Origin: Nostocales cyanobacterium LEGE 11386
GTDB lineage: Bacteria > Cyanobacteriota > Cyanobacteriia > Cyanobacteriales > Nostocaceae
Assembly: GCA_015207155.1 (NCBI GenBank)
Contig: JADEXK010000067.1
Location: 1-32,013, forward strand
Direction: 5' to 3'
Length of the DNA stretch: 32,013 nucleotides
The notes beneath the pieces were generated by a model. It worked only from the letters and a program-made list of their open reading frames with translations, had not been told where the DNA came from and ran no database searches. This document shows positions 17,296 to 24,268 of this stretch, one piece after another. The position numbers were made by a program, and so were the translations under genes. Position 1 is the first letter of the stretch, and every line of letters starts with the position of its first letter.

Positions 17296-17341
17296 GGAGA
17301 TTTTGGACTTGGGATTTTGGACTGAATAATTTAAAATCTCC
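17296..17341. repeat. Inverted repeat in the gap between the PAS-like gene and the kinase gene
   Basis: GGAGATTTT (17296-17304) and AAAATCTCC (17333-17341) pair perfectly, with GGATTTTGGACT-type simple repeats inside. This is a common form of intergenic filler in Nostoc-group genomes. No T run follows, so I do not call it a terminator. Confidence 0.5.
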
Positions 17342-17390
17342 AATTCCAAAATTGGTAACTATAATTATTTATTGTAAATCTATTTAATGT

Positions 17391-18515
17391 ATGAGTAACT
17401 CCATAACAAATGAACTATTTGCTGCTTTAAATATTTTAGTATTAGAGCGAATTGATATTGGTTTATTCAAAATTGTTGGAAATTGTCCAAATTGGTTAAG
17501 GCAATTTTGTAGCCAAAATTTTATATCAGGCATAGATATATTAATACCACAGGAAAAGTTTCCTTTCCTCGCAAATTTTTTAATTGACGCAGAATTTGTT
17601 TGGCAGAAGAATAGCGCTGGAAAGTTAAGTTCTGGTATATGGAGTGAAATAAATTTAGCAGGAAGAGAATATCAATTTGAAGCTTATGCAATTTGCTTAA
17701 ATTCCCGAAAATTTTTACTGATTGAATTATTAAATGAAAACTTTAAAGATAAGCAATATTTGATCCAGAAAGCGAGAGAAAACAATTTAAATTATCAGCA
17801 TTTTCTCAAAGAGAATCAGAAAAAAGAGGTATTAATTTACTGTATTATTCATGATATTGCCGGACAACTCAGTGCTATTAATTGCTGTTTAGCTCTGCTG
17901 GAATTTGAAAATTTAACTTCTAAAGGCGAAGAATACTTAGAAATCGCCAGAAAGCAATCTGTTAATCAAGAAATGCTCATCAGAGAAGTATTAGATGCCT
18001 TTTCTGCCGAGGTACTATCACTAGAAAGTTTCACAGTTAATAGTGATATAGCACCAAATATTTTAAGTTCTGCACAGGAAGTCATTGAGTTGTTAAATCC
18101 GACTTTTGCGCTTAACGATATGCAGTTGCAGCTTAGTGCTACTATTGACATCACAGCAGACTGGAAAGTAATTGGTGATAAATCACGTTTGAATAGAGTT
18201 ATTTCTAATCTCGTAGAAAATGCTTATCGCCACAGTCCACCAGAATCTACAGTAACAATTAATTTGCAACCAGATGGAGAATATATTCTTTTTACCGTTG
18301 ATGATGAGGGTGGTGGTGTACCACCAGATATGGTAAGTAATTTATTTCAAAAGTTTTCGCAAGGCAAATACAAATCAGGGAGAGCTGGATTAGGACTTTA
18401 TTTTTGCCGAATTACAGTTGAACGCTGGGGAGGCGCGATTGGTTATATACCAAACGTAAAAGGCGGTTCCCAATTTTGGTTCCGCCTGCCAAGACCAGTA
18501 TTTGTGAGGAGTTAA
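17391..18515 (+). CDS. Sensor histidine kinase with N-terminal PAS-like domain
   Basis: The protein has 374 residues and no membrane segment. Residues 1-115 form a PAS-like input domain similar in outline to the preceding 128-residue protein (FKIVGNCPNWL, then FLLIELLNENF). The phosphoacceptor is H154 in IIHDIAGQLSAINCCLALLE. The ATPase domain has N-box LNRVISNLVENAYRHSPP, G1 VDDEGGGVP, F-box LFQKFSQG and G2 GRAGLGLYFC, so all catalytic boxes look intact. No response regulator is nearby. It lies 110 bases after the PAS-like gene, past a small inverted repeat, and may be transcribed with the GTPase cluster or from its own promoter. Confidence 0.9.
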   Translation: MSNSITNELFAALNILVLERIDIGLFKIVGNCPNWLRQFCSQNFISGIDILIPQEKFPFLANFLIDAEFVWQKNSAGKLSSGIWSEINLAGREYQFEAYAICLNSRKFLLIELLNENFKDKQYLIQKARENNLNYQHFLKENQKKEVLIYCIIHDIAGQLSAINCCLALLEFENLTSKGEEYLEIARKQSVNQEMLIREVLDAFSAEVLSLESFTVNSDIAPNILSSAQEVIELLNPTFALNDMQLQLSATIDITADWKVIGDKSRLNRVISNLVENAYRHSPPESTVTINLQPDGEYILFTVDDEGGGVPPDMVSNLFQKFSQGKYKSGRAGLGLYFCRITVERWGGAIGYIPNVKGGSQFWFRLPRPVFVRS

Positions 18516-18577
18516 GAATTTTCAATTTTGAATTATTTCCATGAATGATCTGCTTGTTTTTAACTCCTCATTCATAG

Positions 18578-18790
18578 CTAATATCTAACGAAATGGAGTA
18601 TGTCACGCAGGACACTATATCCGGCTAAATCCCATAGTAAGTAGGCCAGAAAGCCAATCATTGCCAAACGACCATTCCATAACTCAGCTTGAGGATTCCA
18701 GCCAAAGATAAAGGCGTTACGATCTACACCATTATAAGCTTTGGCAACAGGTGGTAAATCAGTGGAAGGGCGAGTTTCTCGAGTTTCCAT
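18578..18790 (-). CDS. hli: High-light-inducible protein (HLIP/SCP), second of a tandem pair
   Basis: The 70-residue thylakoid protein has one chlorophyll-binding helix: FGWNPQAELWNGRLAMIGFL, then AYLLWDLAGYSV. It contains the E-x-x-N-x-R pigment-binding motif. HLIPs bind chlorophyll and carotenoid, dissipate excess energy and help assemble photosystem II. The start is ATG 18790, six bases after GGAG; a TTG further upstream is in frame but unlikely. It follows the first copy by 40 bases and is nearly identical through the helix, so it arose by tandem duplication. No clear terminator follows. Confidence 0.92.
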   Translation of the reverse strand: METRETRPSTDLPPVAKAYNGVDRNAFIFGWNPQAELWNGRLAMIGFLAYLLWDLAGYSVLRDILHFVRY

Positions 18791-18830
18791 TTTTTTCTCC
18801 AAATCAAACTAATTTTTGAGTGTTTAATCT

Positions 18831-19034
18831 TTAGTAACCAATTAGATGAAGCACGTCTCGAAGGACGCTATATCCGGCTAAATCCCAAAGTAAATAGGCA
18901 AGAAAACCAATCATTGCAAACCGGCCGTTCCAGAGTTCTGCTTGGGGAGTCCAGCCAAACAAAAATGCATTCCGATCTCTGCCGTTATACTCTACTGCTA
19001 CTGGTGGTAAATCAGTTGAAGAGCGAGTTTCCAT
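18831..19034 (-). CDS. hli: High-light-inducible protein (HLIP/SCP), first of a tandem pair
   Basis: The 67-residue single-helix chlorophyll-binding protein opens METRSSTDLPPVAVEYNGRD. Its pigment-binding helix is AELWNGRFAMIGFLAYLLWD, then LAGYSVLRDVLH. The ATG has an AGGACG ribosome site. It is the first gene of a leftward pair and sits behind a good sigma70-type promoter (19137-19164) and a consensus HLR1 site (19195-19212), which fits high-light induction through RpaB. It differs from the downstream copy mainly at the N-terminus (it lacks the RETRP segment) and the last residues. Confidence 0.93.
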   Translation of the reverse strand: METRSSTDLPPVAVEYNGRDRNAFLFGWTPQAELWNGRFAMIGFLAYLLWDLAGYSVLRDVLHLIGY

Positions 19035-19136
19035 TTTTTTCGTCCTGAATAATTTATTAGTTAACTTTAATTTACCTATTTATCAGTGACCTGCTTTCTG
19101 CCTGTAGGTACAAACTACAAGCACTTCTTGTGGACG

Positions 19137-19164
19137 ATTATCAAAAAGGTACGAGTACTGACAA
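19137..19164 (-). promoter_or_regulatory. Promoter of the hli pair
   Basis: On the minus strand TTGTCA (19164-19159), a 16-base spacer and GATAAT (19142-19137) form a near-consensus sigma70 promoter about 100 bases before the first hli start codon. Confidence 0.65.
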
Positions 19165-19194
19165 ATCCACCTTGAGGAGGTGATGAAAAACATA

Positions 19195-19212
19195 ATTGTA
19201 AATAAATGTAAA
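19195..19212 (-). promoter_or_regulatory. HLR1 element (RpaB-type high-light regulatory site)
   Basis: The minus strand reads TTTACATT-TA-TTTACAAT. This matches in full the HLR1 direct-repeat consensus, (G/T)TTACA(T/A)(T/A), two bases, then the same again. It lies about 30 bases upstream of the -35 box of the hli promoter. Confidence 0.75.
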
Positions 19213-19525
19213 TTCCTGTTATGCAAGAGATGATAAATTTATAATTTAAGCAATCTATTTGCTGTGATCAGTGATTAAAAAATAGAACTTGTCCGCTTGC
19301 ATTAATCAGCTTTTCGCTTCATTAGGAATACAATTTTAGTCTGAATTGACTTGTTAGATATTCAAACTTCTATCTAGCGCTAGATATGTTTTTCAAACCT
19401 TAGAGAGATGCATTAAATGGCTAAATTCCAGGATTCTGAAAGCTACAAGAGTTGGGTATTGCCATAGATACAAGTTTGATTGCTTCTCATGAAATTCTTA
19501 ATCCCCCCAAATTTAAACTTAGAAG

Positions 19526-19530
19526 AAGGA
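19526..19530 (+). promoter_or_regulatory. Ribosome binding site that sets the start at 19537
   Basis: AAGGA lies six bases before ATG 19537. In-frame TTG 19480 and ATG 19489 lack such a site. Confidence 0.6.
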
Positions 19531-19536
19531 AATATA

Positions 19537-22500
19537 ATGTTGTTTCAAAGTCCGGAAAACATACTGGAAGTCTACAAGCCACTGTTGTGGGTGGCACAGA
19601 CTCCAGTAGTTCCTACAGGTATTACGCCAGCGCAAGCATCAGTTCTCAATTCTGGGCCGCGCTTTTTTGTAGCTTTAATCTCTGGTGTGATCTTAGCTTT
19701 TGCATTCCAATTAGTATTAACAAACCTCTCCGTTGCAGCTGGTATTTCCTACTTGGGGCGTTCATCCGACTCGGATGCTGGTGTGGGAGAAGTGGGAAGT
19801 TTGGGTGGTACGATTCGCAAAATTGGTACAGCACTGGGGATTTGGACATTAATTACTGTGACGATCGCCTTATTGATCGCTTGCTTCCTCGCAGTCAAAT
19901 TGAGTCTGTTAGTTTTAGATCCCAGACTGGGAGCAATTCTGGGGTTAGTAATTTGGGGTGCATACTTTTTGCTCCTAGTGTGGGTGAGTTCGACCACCGT
20001 AGGTTCCTTAGTTGGCTCGGTGGTCAATTCAGCCACTTCCGGCTTTCAGGCGATTATGGGGACGGCTACAGCTGCCTTGGGAGCTAAAGCTGTCAATCAG
20101 CAAGTAGTCGCAACTGCTGAAGCCGCAGCCTCGGCGGTGCGTCGCGAATTAGGCAGTGCTATTGACCCCACTAGTATCCGGGAAAACGTAGAAGATTACA
20201 TCGAAAAATTACGTCCACCGGAACTAAATTTTTCCCAAATTCGCAGTGATTTGGAAAATTTACTCAAAGACCCCCAATTTCAAGCCATTGCTGGCAGTTC
20301 AGACCTCCGCCACATCGATCGCCAGAAGTTTGTTGATTTAGTCAGCAGTCGCACCGACCTTTCTAAACGTGACATCAACCGGATAGCCGATACCCTGTAC
20401 AACGTTTGGCAGCAGGTAGTCAGCCAGCAACAACCCACCCAAAACCGCCTAGGTGAGTTAATAGACTATCTCAAGTCACTCCCACCAGGACAGGCCAAAA
20501 CCGATGAACTCAACGCCAAACTGGATCGGTTAATAGCAGAAACGGGTACCGCCAAAGCAGGCGCACCAACAGCAGAACAACCCGGTTTAATGCAACAGAC
20601 ATTACAACAGGGCATATTAACGCTGATTGGTCTGGTGATGGGAAGGACAGATTTATCAGATTTAGATGTCGAAAAAATTTGGCGATCGCTAACTACCGCC
20701 AAAGAGAAAGCCACTGAACAAGCTGATAAGCTAGGATTACCCATATCAACACAACCTTATAGCCCCATTCGGGCTGATATCGAAAACTACTTACTCAACA
20801 CCTACGCTTGGCAATTAAGTCCAGAAAGAATCTCTCAGGAATTCCGCGATGTCATCTATGACCCAGCCGCAGACCCCGGTATAGTCCGGAGAGAACTAGA
20901 GAAACTTTCTCGCAACGATTTCGCCAACATCCTACAGCAACGGGGACTGCTCACCCAAGGACAAATTCAGGGCATTACCGACCAGCTAGAAACTGTCCGT
21001 CAAGAGGTTTTAGTAATAGTCACCGCCGCCGAAGAAAGAGAGATAGTAGAAGACTTGCAACGTCGAGTGGCAAGTTATTTACTTGTTACCAATAAAGCAG
21101 ATTTGACTCCAGAAGGCATTGAACAGAACTTTAAACCTCTGTTAGCAGATCCAGAAGCAGATTATGAAACTTTATCGCGGCGACTAGCGCAATTTGACCG
21201 CCAGGAAATGCGGGAAATACTACTAGAACGCAATGATATTCAGCCGGAAGAAGTAGAACCGATTCTCAACGAATTGGAAAAACAGCGCGATCGCGTCTTG
21301 GTAGAATCCAAAGGACTAGCAGAACAAGCTAAATATCAAGCAGAAACCCTGTGGCTGAATGTAGAATCATATCTGCGTAACACTGGGAAAGCCGAGTTAA
21401 ACCCTGATGCTATCCGCGCTGACCTCAAAAGATTACTGGAAGACCCCCAAGCGGGAATGACAGCCATTCGCGCCCGATTAGCTCGCTTTGATCGAGATAC
21501 TTTGGTACAGTTATTGAGTCAACGGCAAGACTTGAGCCAAGAGCAAGTAAATCAAATCATTCATGCTGTGGAAGACTCCTGGCATAGCGTCCGCCATGCA
21601 CCCCAAGCTTTAGCAGAAAGAGCTAAGGAGCAATATGATTCTGTGACCACGACGATCGCAGATTACTTGCGGAATACCGGCAAAGAAGAATTGAATCCTG
21701 AAGGTATTCAACGGGATTTGACCAGATTATTTGAACATCCCAGAGAAGGAGTTGTAGCGTTACGCCATCGCCTGTCGCACGTAGACCGGGATACCTTAGT
21801 GAAATTGCTGAGTCAACGTCAAGACTTGAGTGAGCAGCAAGTCAATGAAATTATTGATTCCGTGCAAACTTCGATTCGCAATATTGTACGTGCGCCCCGT
21901 CGCCTAGCTACCCGGACACAGCAAAGAATGGAAACATTCCAAGCTTATCTGCAAGAGTATCTACGGCAAACTGGCAAAGAAGAACTCAACCCCGAAGGTA
22001 TCAAACGCGACTTACAATTATTGTTGCATGATCCGCGAGTAGGCGTAGAAAGTTTTAGCGATCGCCTGGCGCATTTTGACCGTTCCACAATTATTGCTTT
22101 GCTGAAAATTCGCGAAGATATCACCGATGAAGAAGCAGCCAGAATTGCCGATAATATTGTCTCAGTCCGAGATCAATTTGTGGAACAGGTACGAGGTATT
22201 CAACGGCGGATTCAAGATGTCATTGATGGGATTTTTGCCCGAATTCGTGACTATCTCAATTCCTTAGAGCGCCCGGAACTCAACTATGAAGGCGTTAAAC
22301 ATGATATTCGCCAAGTATTTGAAGATCCACAGGCTGGATTTGAAGCCTTACGCGATCGCCTGTCTTCATTTAACCGTGATACCCTAGTGGCGATTATGAG
22401 TTCCCGTGAGGATATCTCCGAAGCAGACGCCAACCGGATTATTGACCAAATTGAACGGGCACGCAACACAGTCTTACAACGTGCCGAACGCCTACAACAT

Positions 22501-22662
22501 GAAGCGCAACGCCGCCTAGAAGAGGTGAAACATCAAGCACAACGGCAAGCCGAGGAAACCCGTAAAGCCGCAGCCACAGCTTCTTGGTGGTTATTTGCCA
22601 CAGCCTTCGTCTCAGCCGTTTTCTCAGCATTAGGAGGAGCACTGGCTGTAGTTCTGGTGTAG
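19537..22662 (+). CDS. Large membrane protein with eight 98-residue helical modules
   Basis: The protein has 1041 residues and belongs to no family I recognise. Three hydrophobic spans lie near residues 42-65, 101-127 and 131-152, and one at the extreme C-terminus (ASWWLFATAFVSAVFSALGG onward), so both ends are in a membrane. Between them about 830 charged residues repeat with a 98-residue period. A typical module reads YLRNTGKEELNPEGIQRDL, then HVDRDTLVKLLSQRQDLSEQ, then a coil. A conserved arginine recurs at base positions 20350, 20644, 20941, 21229, 21523, 21817, 22111 and 22405. The last 60 residues before the final span are an Ala/Glu/Arg/Gln-rich coil. A bridging or tethering role is possible but unproven. 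A terminator follows. Confidence 0.88.
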   Translation: MLFQSPENILEVYKPLLWVAQTPVVPTGITPAQASVLNSGPRFFVALISGVILAFAFQLVLTNLSVAAGISYLGRSSDSDAGVGEVGSLGGTIRKIGTALGIWTLITVTIALLIACFLAVKLSLLVLDPRLGAILGLVIWGAYFLLLVWVSSTTVGSLVGSVVNSATSGFQAIMGTATAALGAKAVNQQVVATAEAAASAVRRELGSAIDPTSIRENVEDYIEKLRPPELNFSQIRSDLENLLKDPQFQAIAGSSDLRHIDRQKFVDLVSSRTDLSKRDINRIADTLYNVWQQVVSQQQPTQNRLGELIDYLKSLPPGQAKTDELNAKLDRLIAETGTAKAGAPTAEQPGLMQQTLQQGILTLIGLVMGRTDLSDLDVEKIWRSLTTAKEKATEQADKLGLPISTQPYSPIRADIENYLLNTYAWQLSPERISQEFRDVIYDPAADPGIVRRELEKLSRNDFANILQQRGLLTQGQIQGITDQLETVRQEVLVIVTAAEEREIVEDLQRRVASYLLVTNKADLTPEGIEQNFKPLLADPEADYETLSRRLAQFDRQEMREILLERNDIQPEEVEPILNELEKQRDRVLVESKGLAEQAKYQAETLWLNVESYLRNTGKAELNPDAIRADLKRLLEDPQAGMTAIRARLARFDRDTLVQLLSQRQDLSQEQVNQIIHAVEDSWHSVRHAPQALAERAKEQYDSVTTTIADYLRNTGKEELNPEGIQRDLTRLFEHPREGVVALRHRLSHVDRDTLVKLLSQRQDLSEQQVNEIIDSVQTSIRNIVRAPRRLATRTQQRMETFQAYLQEYLRQTGKEELNPEGIKRDLQLLLHDPRVGVESFSDRLAHFDRSTIIALLKIREDITDEEAARIADNIVSVRDQFVEQVRGIQRRIQDVIDGIFARIRDYLNSLERPELNYEGVKHDIRQVFEDPQAGFEALRDRLSSFNRDTLVAIMSSREDISEADANRIIDQIERARNTVLQRAERLQHEAQRRLEEVKHQAQRQAEETRKAAATASWWLFATAFVSAVFSALGGALAVVLV
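20190..22540 (+). repeat. Eight tandem modules of about 294 bp within the coding sequence
   Basis: Equivalent arginine codons are spaced 294, 297, 288, 294, 294, 294 and 294 bases. The second module is strongly diverged (IDYLKSLPPGQAKTDEL, then GRTDLSDLDVEKIW), while modules 4 and 5 are the most alike (SQRQDLS in both). Confidence 0.85.
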
Positions 22663-22688
22663 GTTAACAAGTTGTCTCCGCTAAATTT

Positions 22689-22714
22689 AAACCTCCCTTA
22701 ATGGGAGGTTTTTT
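22689..22714 (+). terminator. Rho-independent terminator of the repeat membrane protein gene
   Basis: AAACCTCCC and GGGAGGTTT form a perfect 9-bp stem with loop TTAAT, followed by more T. It lies 26 bases after the stop codon. Confidence 0.85.
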
Positions 22715-22761
22715 GTCGGAATGCTTTTAGGGGAAAAGGGGACGATTATTATAGAACTGAC

Positions 22762-22928
22762 ATCTTGCACCAAACCCTAGCGATTAGAAAAGAGCCTCCG
22801 GCACGCTCCGCGAACGCGGCTATACAAACTAAGTCCGCCTGCGCGGACTCACGGAAAAACAAGGGTTTCAACCCGCGTAGGCGGGTTTGGTCTGTGTAGC
22901 CGTGACTTCCAGTCGCCTGGTGCAAGAT
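22762..22928. mobile_element. 167-base MITE-like element with 11-base terminal inverted repeats
   Basis: The ends ATCTTGCACCA (22762-22772) and TGGTGCAAGAT (22918-22928) are perfect inverted repeats. Inside, two GC-rich hairpins occur: AGTCCGC-CTGC-GCGGACT and AACCCGC-GTA-GGCGGGTT (approximate stems). The interior is much richer in GC than its surroundings. It codes for nothing credible. The structure suits a non-autonomous mobile or REP-like unit; no clear target-site duplication is seen. Confidence 0.65.
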
Positions 22929-22964
22929 ATAAGAGAAGCAATTTCCCTCCATCTCCCTACTCCC

Positions 22965-23843
22965 TCATTCCCCGCTTGCTTCTCCCCATTCATTAATGGC
23001 AGAAAATATTGACGAATAGTCATCATTAGCAAATGACATTTTCATTGCTGTTACCAAAATATGCCGCACAGCTTCAATACTAGTGAGATCCAAACCCAGT
23101 GATTTGGCTTCAGTAATGAACAAATCTGTATCTTTGAGCAAGTGTTTTGTCGGGAAATTAGGATTGCTATAATTGCCATCCAACATCCGGCGCAGCTTTT
23201 TATCAAAGGTAGGCGCATAAAGTGAACTGTCGCGTAAGATTTGCATAAACAAATCCACATCGATACCTTGACGCTCAATAAAAGCAAGACTGAGGGCAAA
23301 GCTAGTTGTCAAGGAAGCAATTAGTTGATTCAGCGCCAACTTCAAGCCAGCCGCAGCGCCTACCGGCCCCACAAGTAAAGGTTCTGCACCAAAATGTTGC
23401 AGTAATTTTAAGTGGCGTTGATATTGTTCTGGTTCAGCACCTACCATGACAATCAACTTGCCAGCTTTTGCTTCGGGAATACTACCTAATACAGGTGCTT
23501 CTATATATTCACCACCACCGCCAACGACTGCATCCCTAATTTCTTGGCTTTCGGTGGGAGTAATTGTCCCCATCTGGATAATAGTACGCCCTTCTAAAGT
23601 TTTCCAAGAAGTATCCGAAAGCAAAACATGATAAATTGCTGCGGCGTTGGTAAGCATCAGAATAATGCACTCAGCCGCACGAATTGCTTGGCGGGGATGC
23701 GTGACAATTTCCGCACCAGCTGCTTGTAATGGGGCTAATTTTTCTGGGGTGCGGTTGTAGGCCACTAGCTCTATATTGGCCGCTAACAACCTTTGAGCCA
23801 TCGGTAATCCCATGAGTCCAGTTCCCAGAAATGCCACCTTCAT
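22965..23843 (-). CDS. NAD(P)-dependent beta-hydroxyacid dehydrogenase family reductase
   Basis: The protein has 292 residues, the usual size for the family. The Rossmann motif GTGLMGLPMAQRLLAANIEL lies at residues 7-26, followed by AYNRTPEK, whose arginine in place of an acid suggests NADPH. The substrate loop EAPVLGSIPEAKAGKL (115-130) resembles the glyoxylate/succinic-semialdehyde reductase branch (APVLGS) rather than 3-hydroxyisobutyrate dehydrogenase. The catalytic lysine is K168 in GLKLALNQLIAS, with N172 nearby. The probable activity is reduction of glyoxylate or succinic semialdehyde; this is family inference. It is flanked by repeat elements on both sides and is probably monocistronic. 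Confidence 0.88.
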   Translation of the reverse strand: MKVAFLGTGLMGLPMAQRLLAANIELVAYNRTPEKLAPLQAAGAEIVTHPRQAIRAAECIILMLTNAAAIYHVLLSDTSWKTLEGRTIIQMGTITPTESQEIRDAVVGGGGEYIEAPVLGSIPEAKAGKLIVMVGAEPEQYQRHLKLLQHFGAEPLLVGPVGAAAGLKLALNQLIASLTTSFALSLAFIERQGIDVDLFMQILRDSSLYAPTFDKKLRRMLDGNYSNPNFPTKHLLKDTDLFITEAKSLGLDLTSIEAVRHILVTAMKMSFANDDYSSIFSAINEWGEASGE

Positions 23844-23861
23844 TGTTCACGTTCCTTTGTT

Positions 23862-23893
23862 ACAGCGTAGGCGTAGCCCTTCGTAGACATCGC
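23862..23893. repeat. Dispersed GCGTAGGCGTAGCCC-type repeat
   Basis: AGCGTAGGCGTAGCCC, then TTCGTAGACATCGCG, is a widespread intergenic repeat type in Nostoc-group genomes. It sits just upstream of the reductase gene. Confidence 0.5.
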
Positions 23894-23956
23894 GTTTTAT
23901 TGTCAATTGTAATTTGAGTGAACAGTATCTAGAGATAACTGTTCACTGACTAGCAA

Positions 23957-24052
23957 TTAGCCACCAGCAGCAAAAGTTGCCATAATCAAAACTGAAAGTA
24001 AGATACCTGGGGTAAGTAGAGTCACTAATAATAACAGTTCATGAGCAGTCAT
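23957..24052 (-). CDS. Candidate 31-residue single-span membrane peptide
   Basis: The peptide reads MTAHELLLLVTLLTPGILLS, then VLIMATFAAGG: a short polar N-terminus, one helix of about 20 hydrophobic residues with a central Pro-Gly, and a Gly-rich end. An AGGAAAG ribosome-like site lies upstream of the ATG, somewhat far. Size and composition are like the many small subunits of cyanobacterial photosynthetic and NDH complexes, but it does not match PsbM, PsbT, PsbX, PetG, PetL, PetM, PetN, PsaI or PsaM as I know them. It stands in its own intergenic space of 425 bases, upstream of the reductase gene and on the same strand. It is shorter than usual gene-calling cut-offs and may be unannotated. 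Confidence 0.5.
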   Translation of the reverse strand: MTAHELLLLVTLLTPGILLSVLIMATFAAGG

Positions 24053-24179
24053 AATTGTTACTTTCCTATTGTCTTGGTCTGCACAGTAGTCAATGTCATG
24101 CTAGTCTATATGAGCTTGAGATAGCATTCTTAAATAGAGTTTTAACTTTTCACTGTTACTTTACTCAGTGCTGAGTCCT

Positions 24180-24267
24180 GAGTGCTGAGTAAGAAGAAAA
24201 GACAGAAAGTACTTTCGCGCTCGGTAAGTACCCCGCTCCTTGTGGATGGTTTCTTAACTCAGCACTC
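24180..24267. repeat. Inverted GAGTGCTGAGT repeat
   Basis: GAGTGCTGAGTAAGAA (24180-24195) pairs with TTCTTAACTCAGCACTC (24251-24267), apart from one bulge. CAGTGCTGAGT also occurs just before. The same GAGTGCTGAG-AAGAAG motif is at 19-37 in the window. It ends right at the stop of the methyltransferase gene. Confidence 0.6.
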
Positions 24268-24268
24268 T

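Larger units (their letters stand above)
19035..19536. other. Divergent regulatory region between hli and the repeat membrane protein
   Basis: About 500 bases. The left half holds the hli promoter and HLR1 site, and a small CACCT-AGGTG hairpin near 19168-19182. In the right half I see no gene; the rightward promoter for the large membrane protein must lie there but is not obvious. Confidence 0.5.

Noticed and set aside
18505..18570. Inverted repeat TGAGGAGTTA / TAACTCCTCA as a terminator of the kinase gene
   Set aside because: The arms are 46 bases apart, the left arm overlaps the coding end and no T run follows; more likely filler repeat.
19452..20087. 211-codon frame overlapping the start of the large membrane protein
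   Set aside because: It is in another frame of a well-supported gene, has Cys/Trp/Ser-rich composition and no ribosome site.
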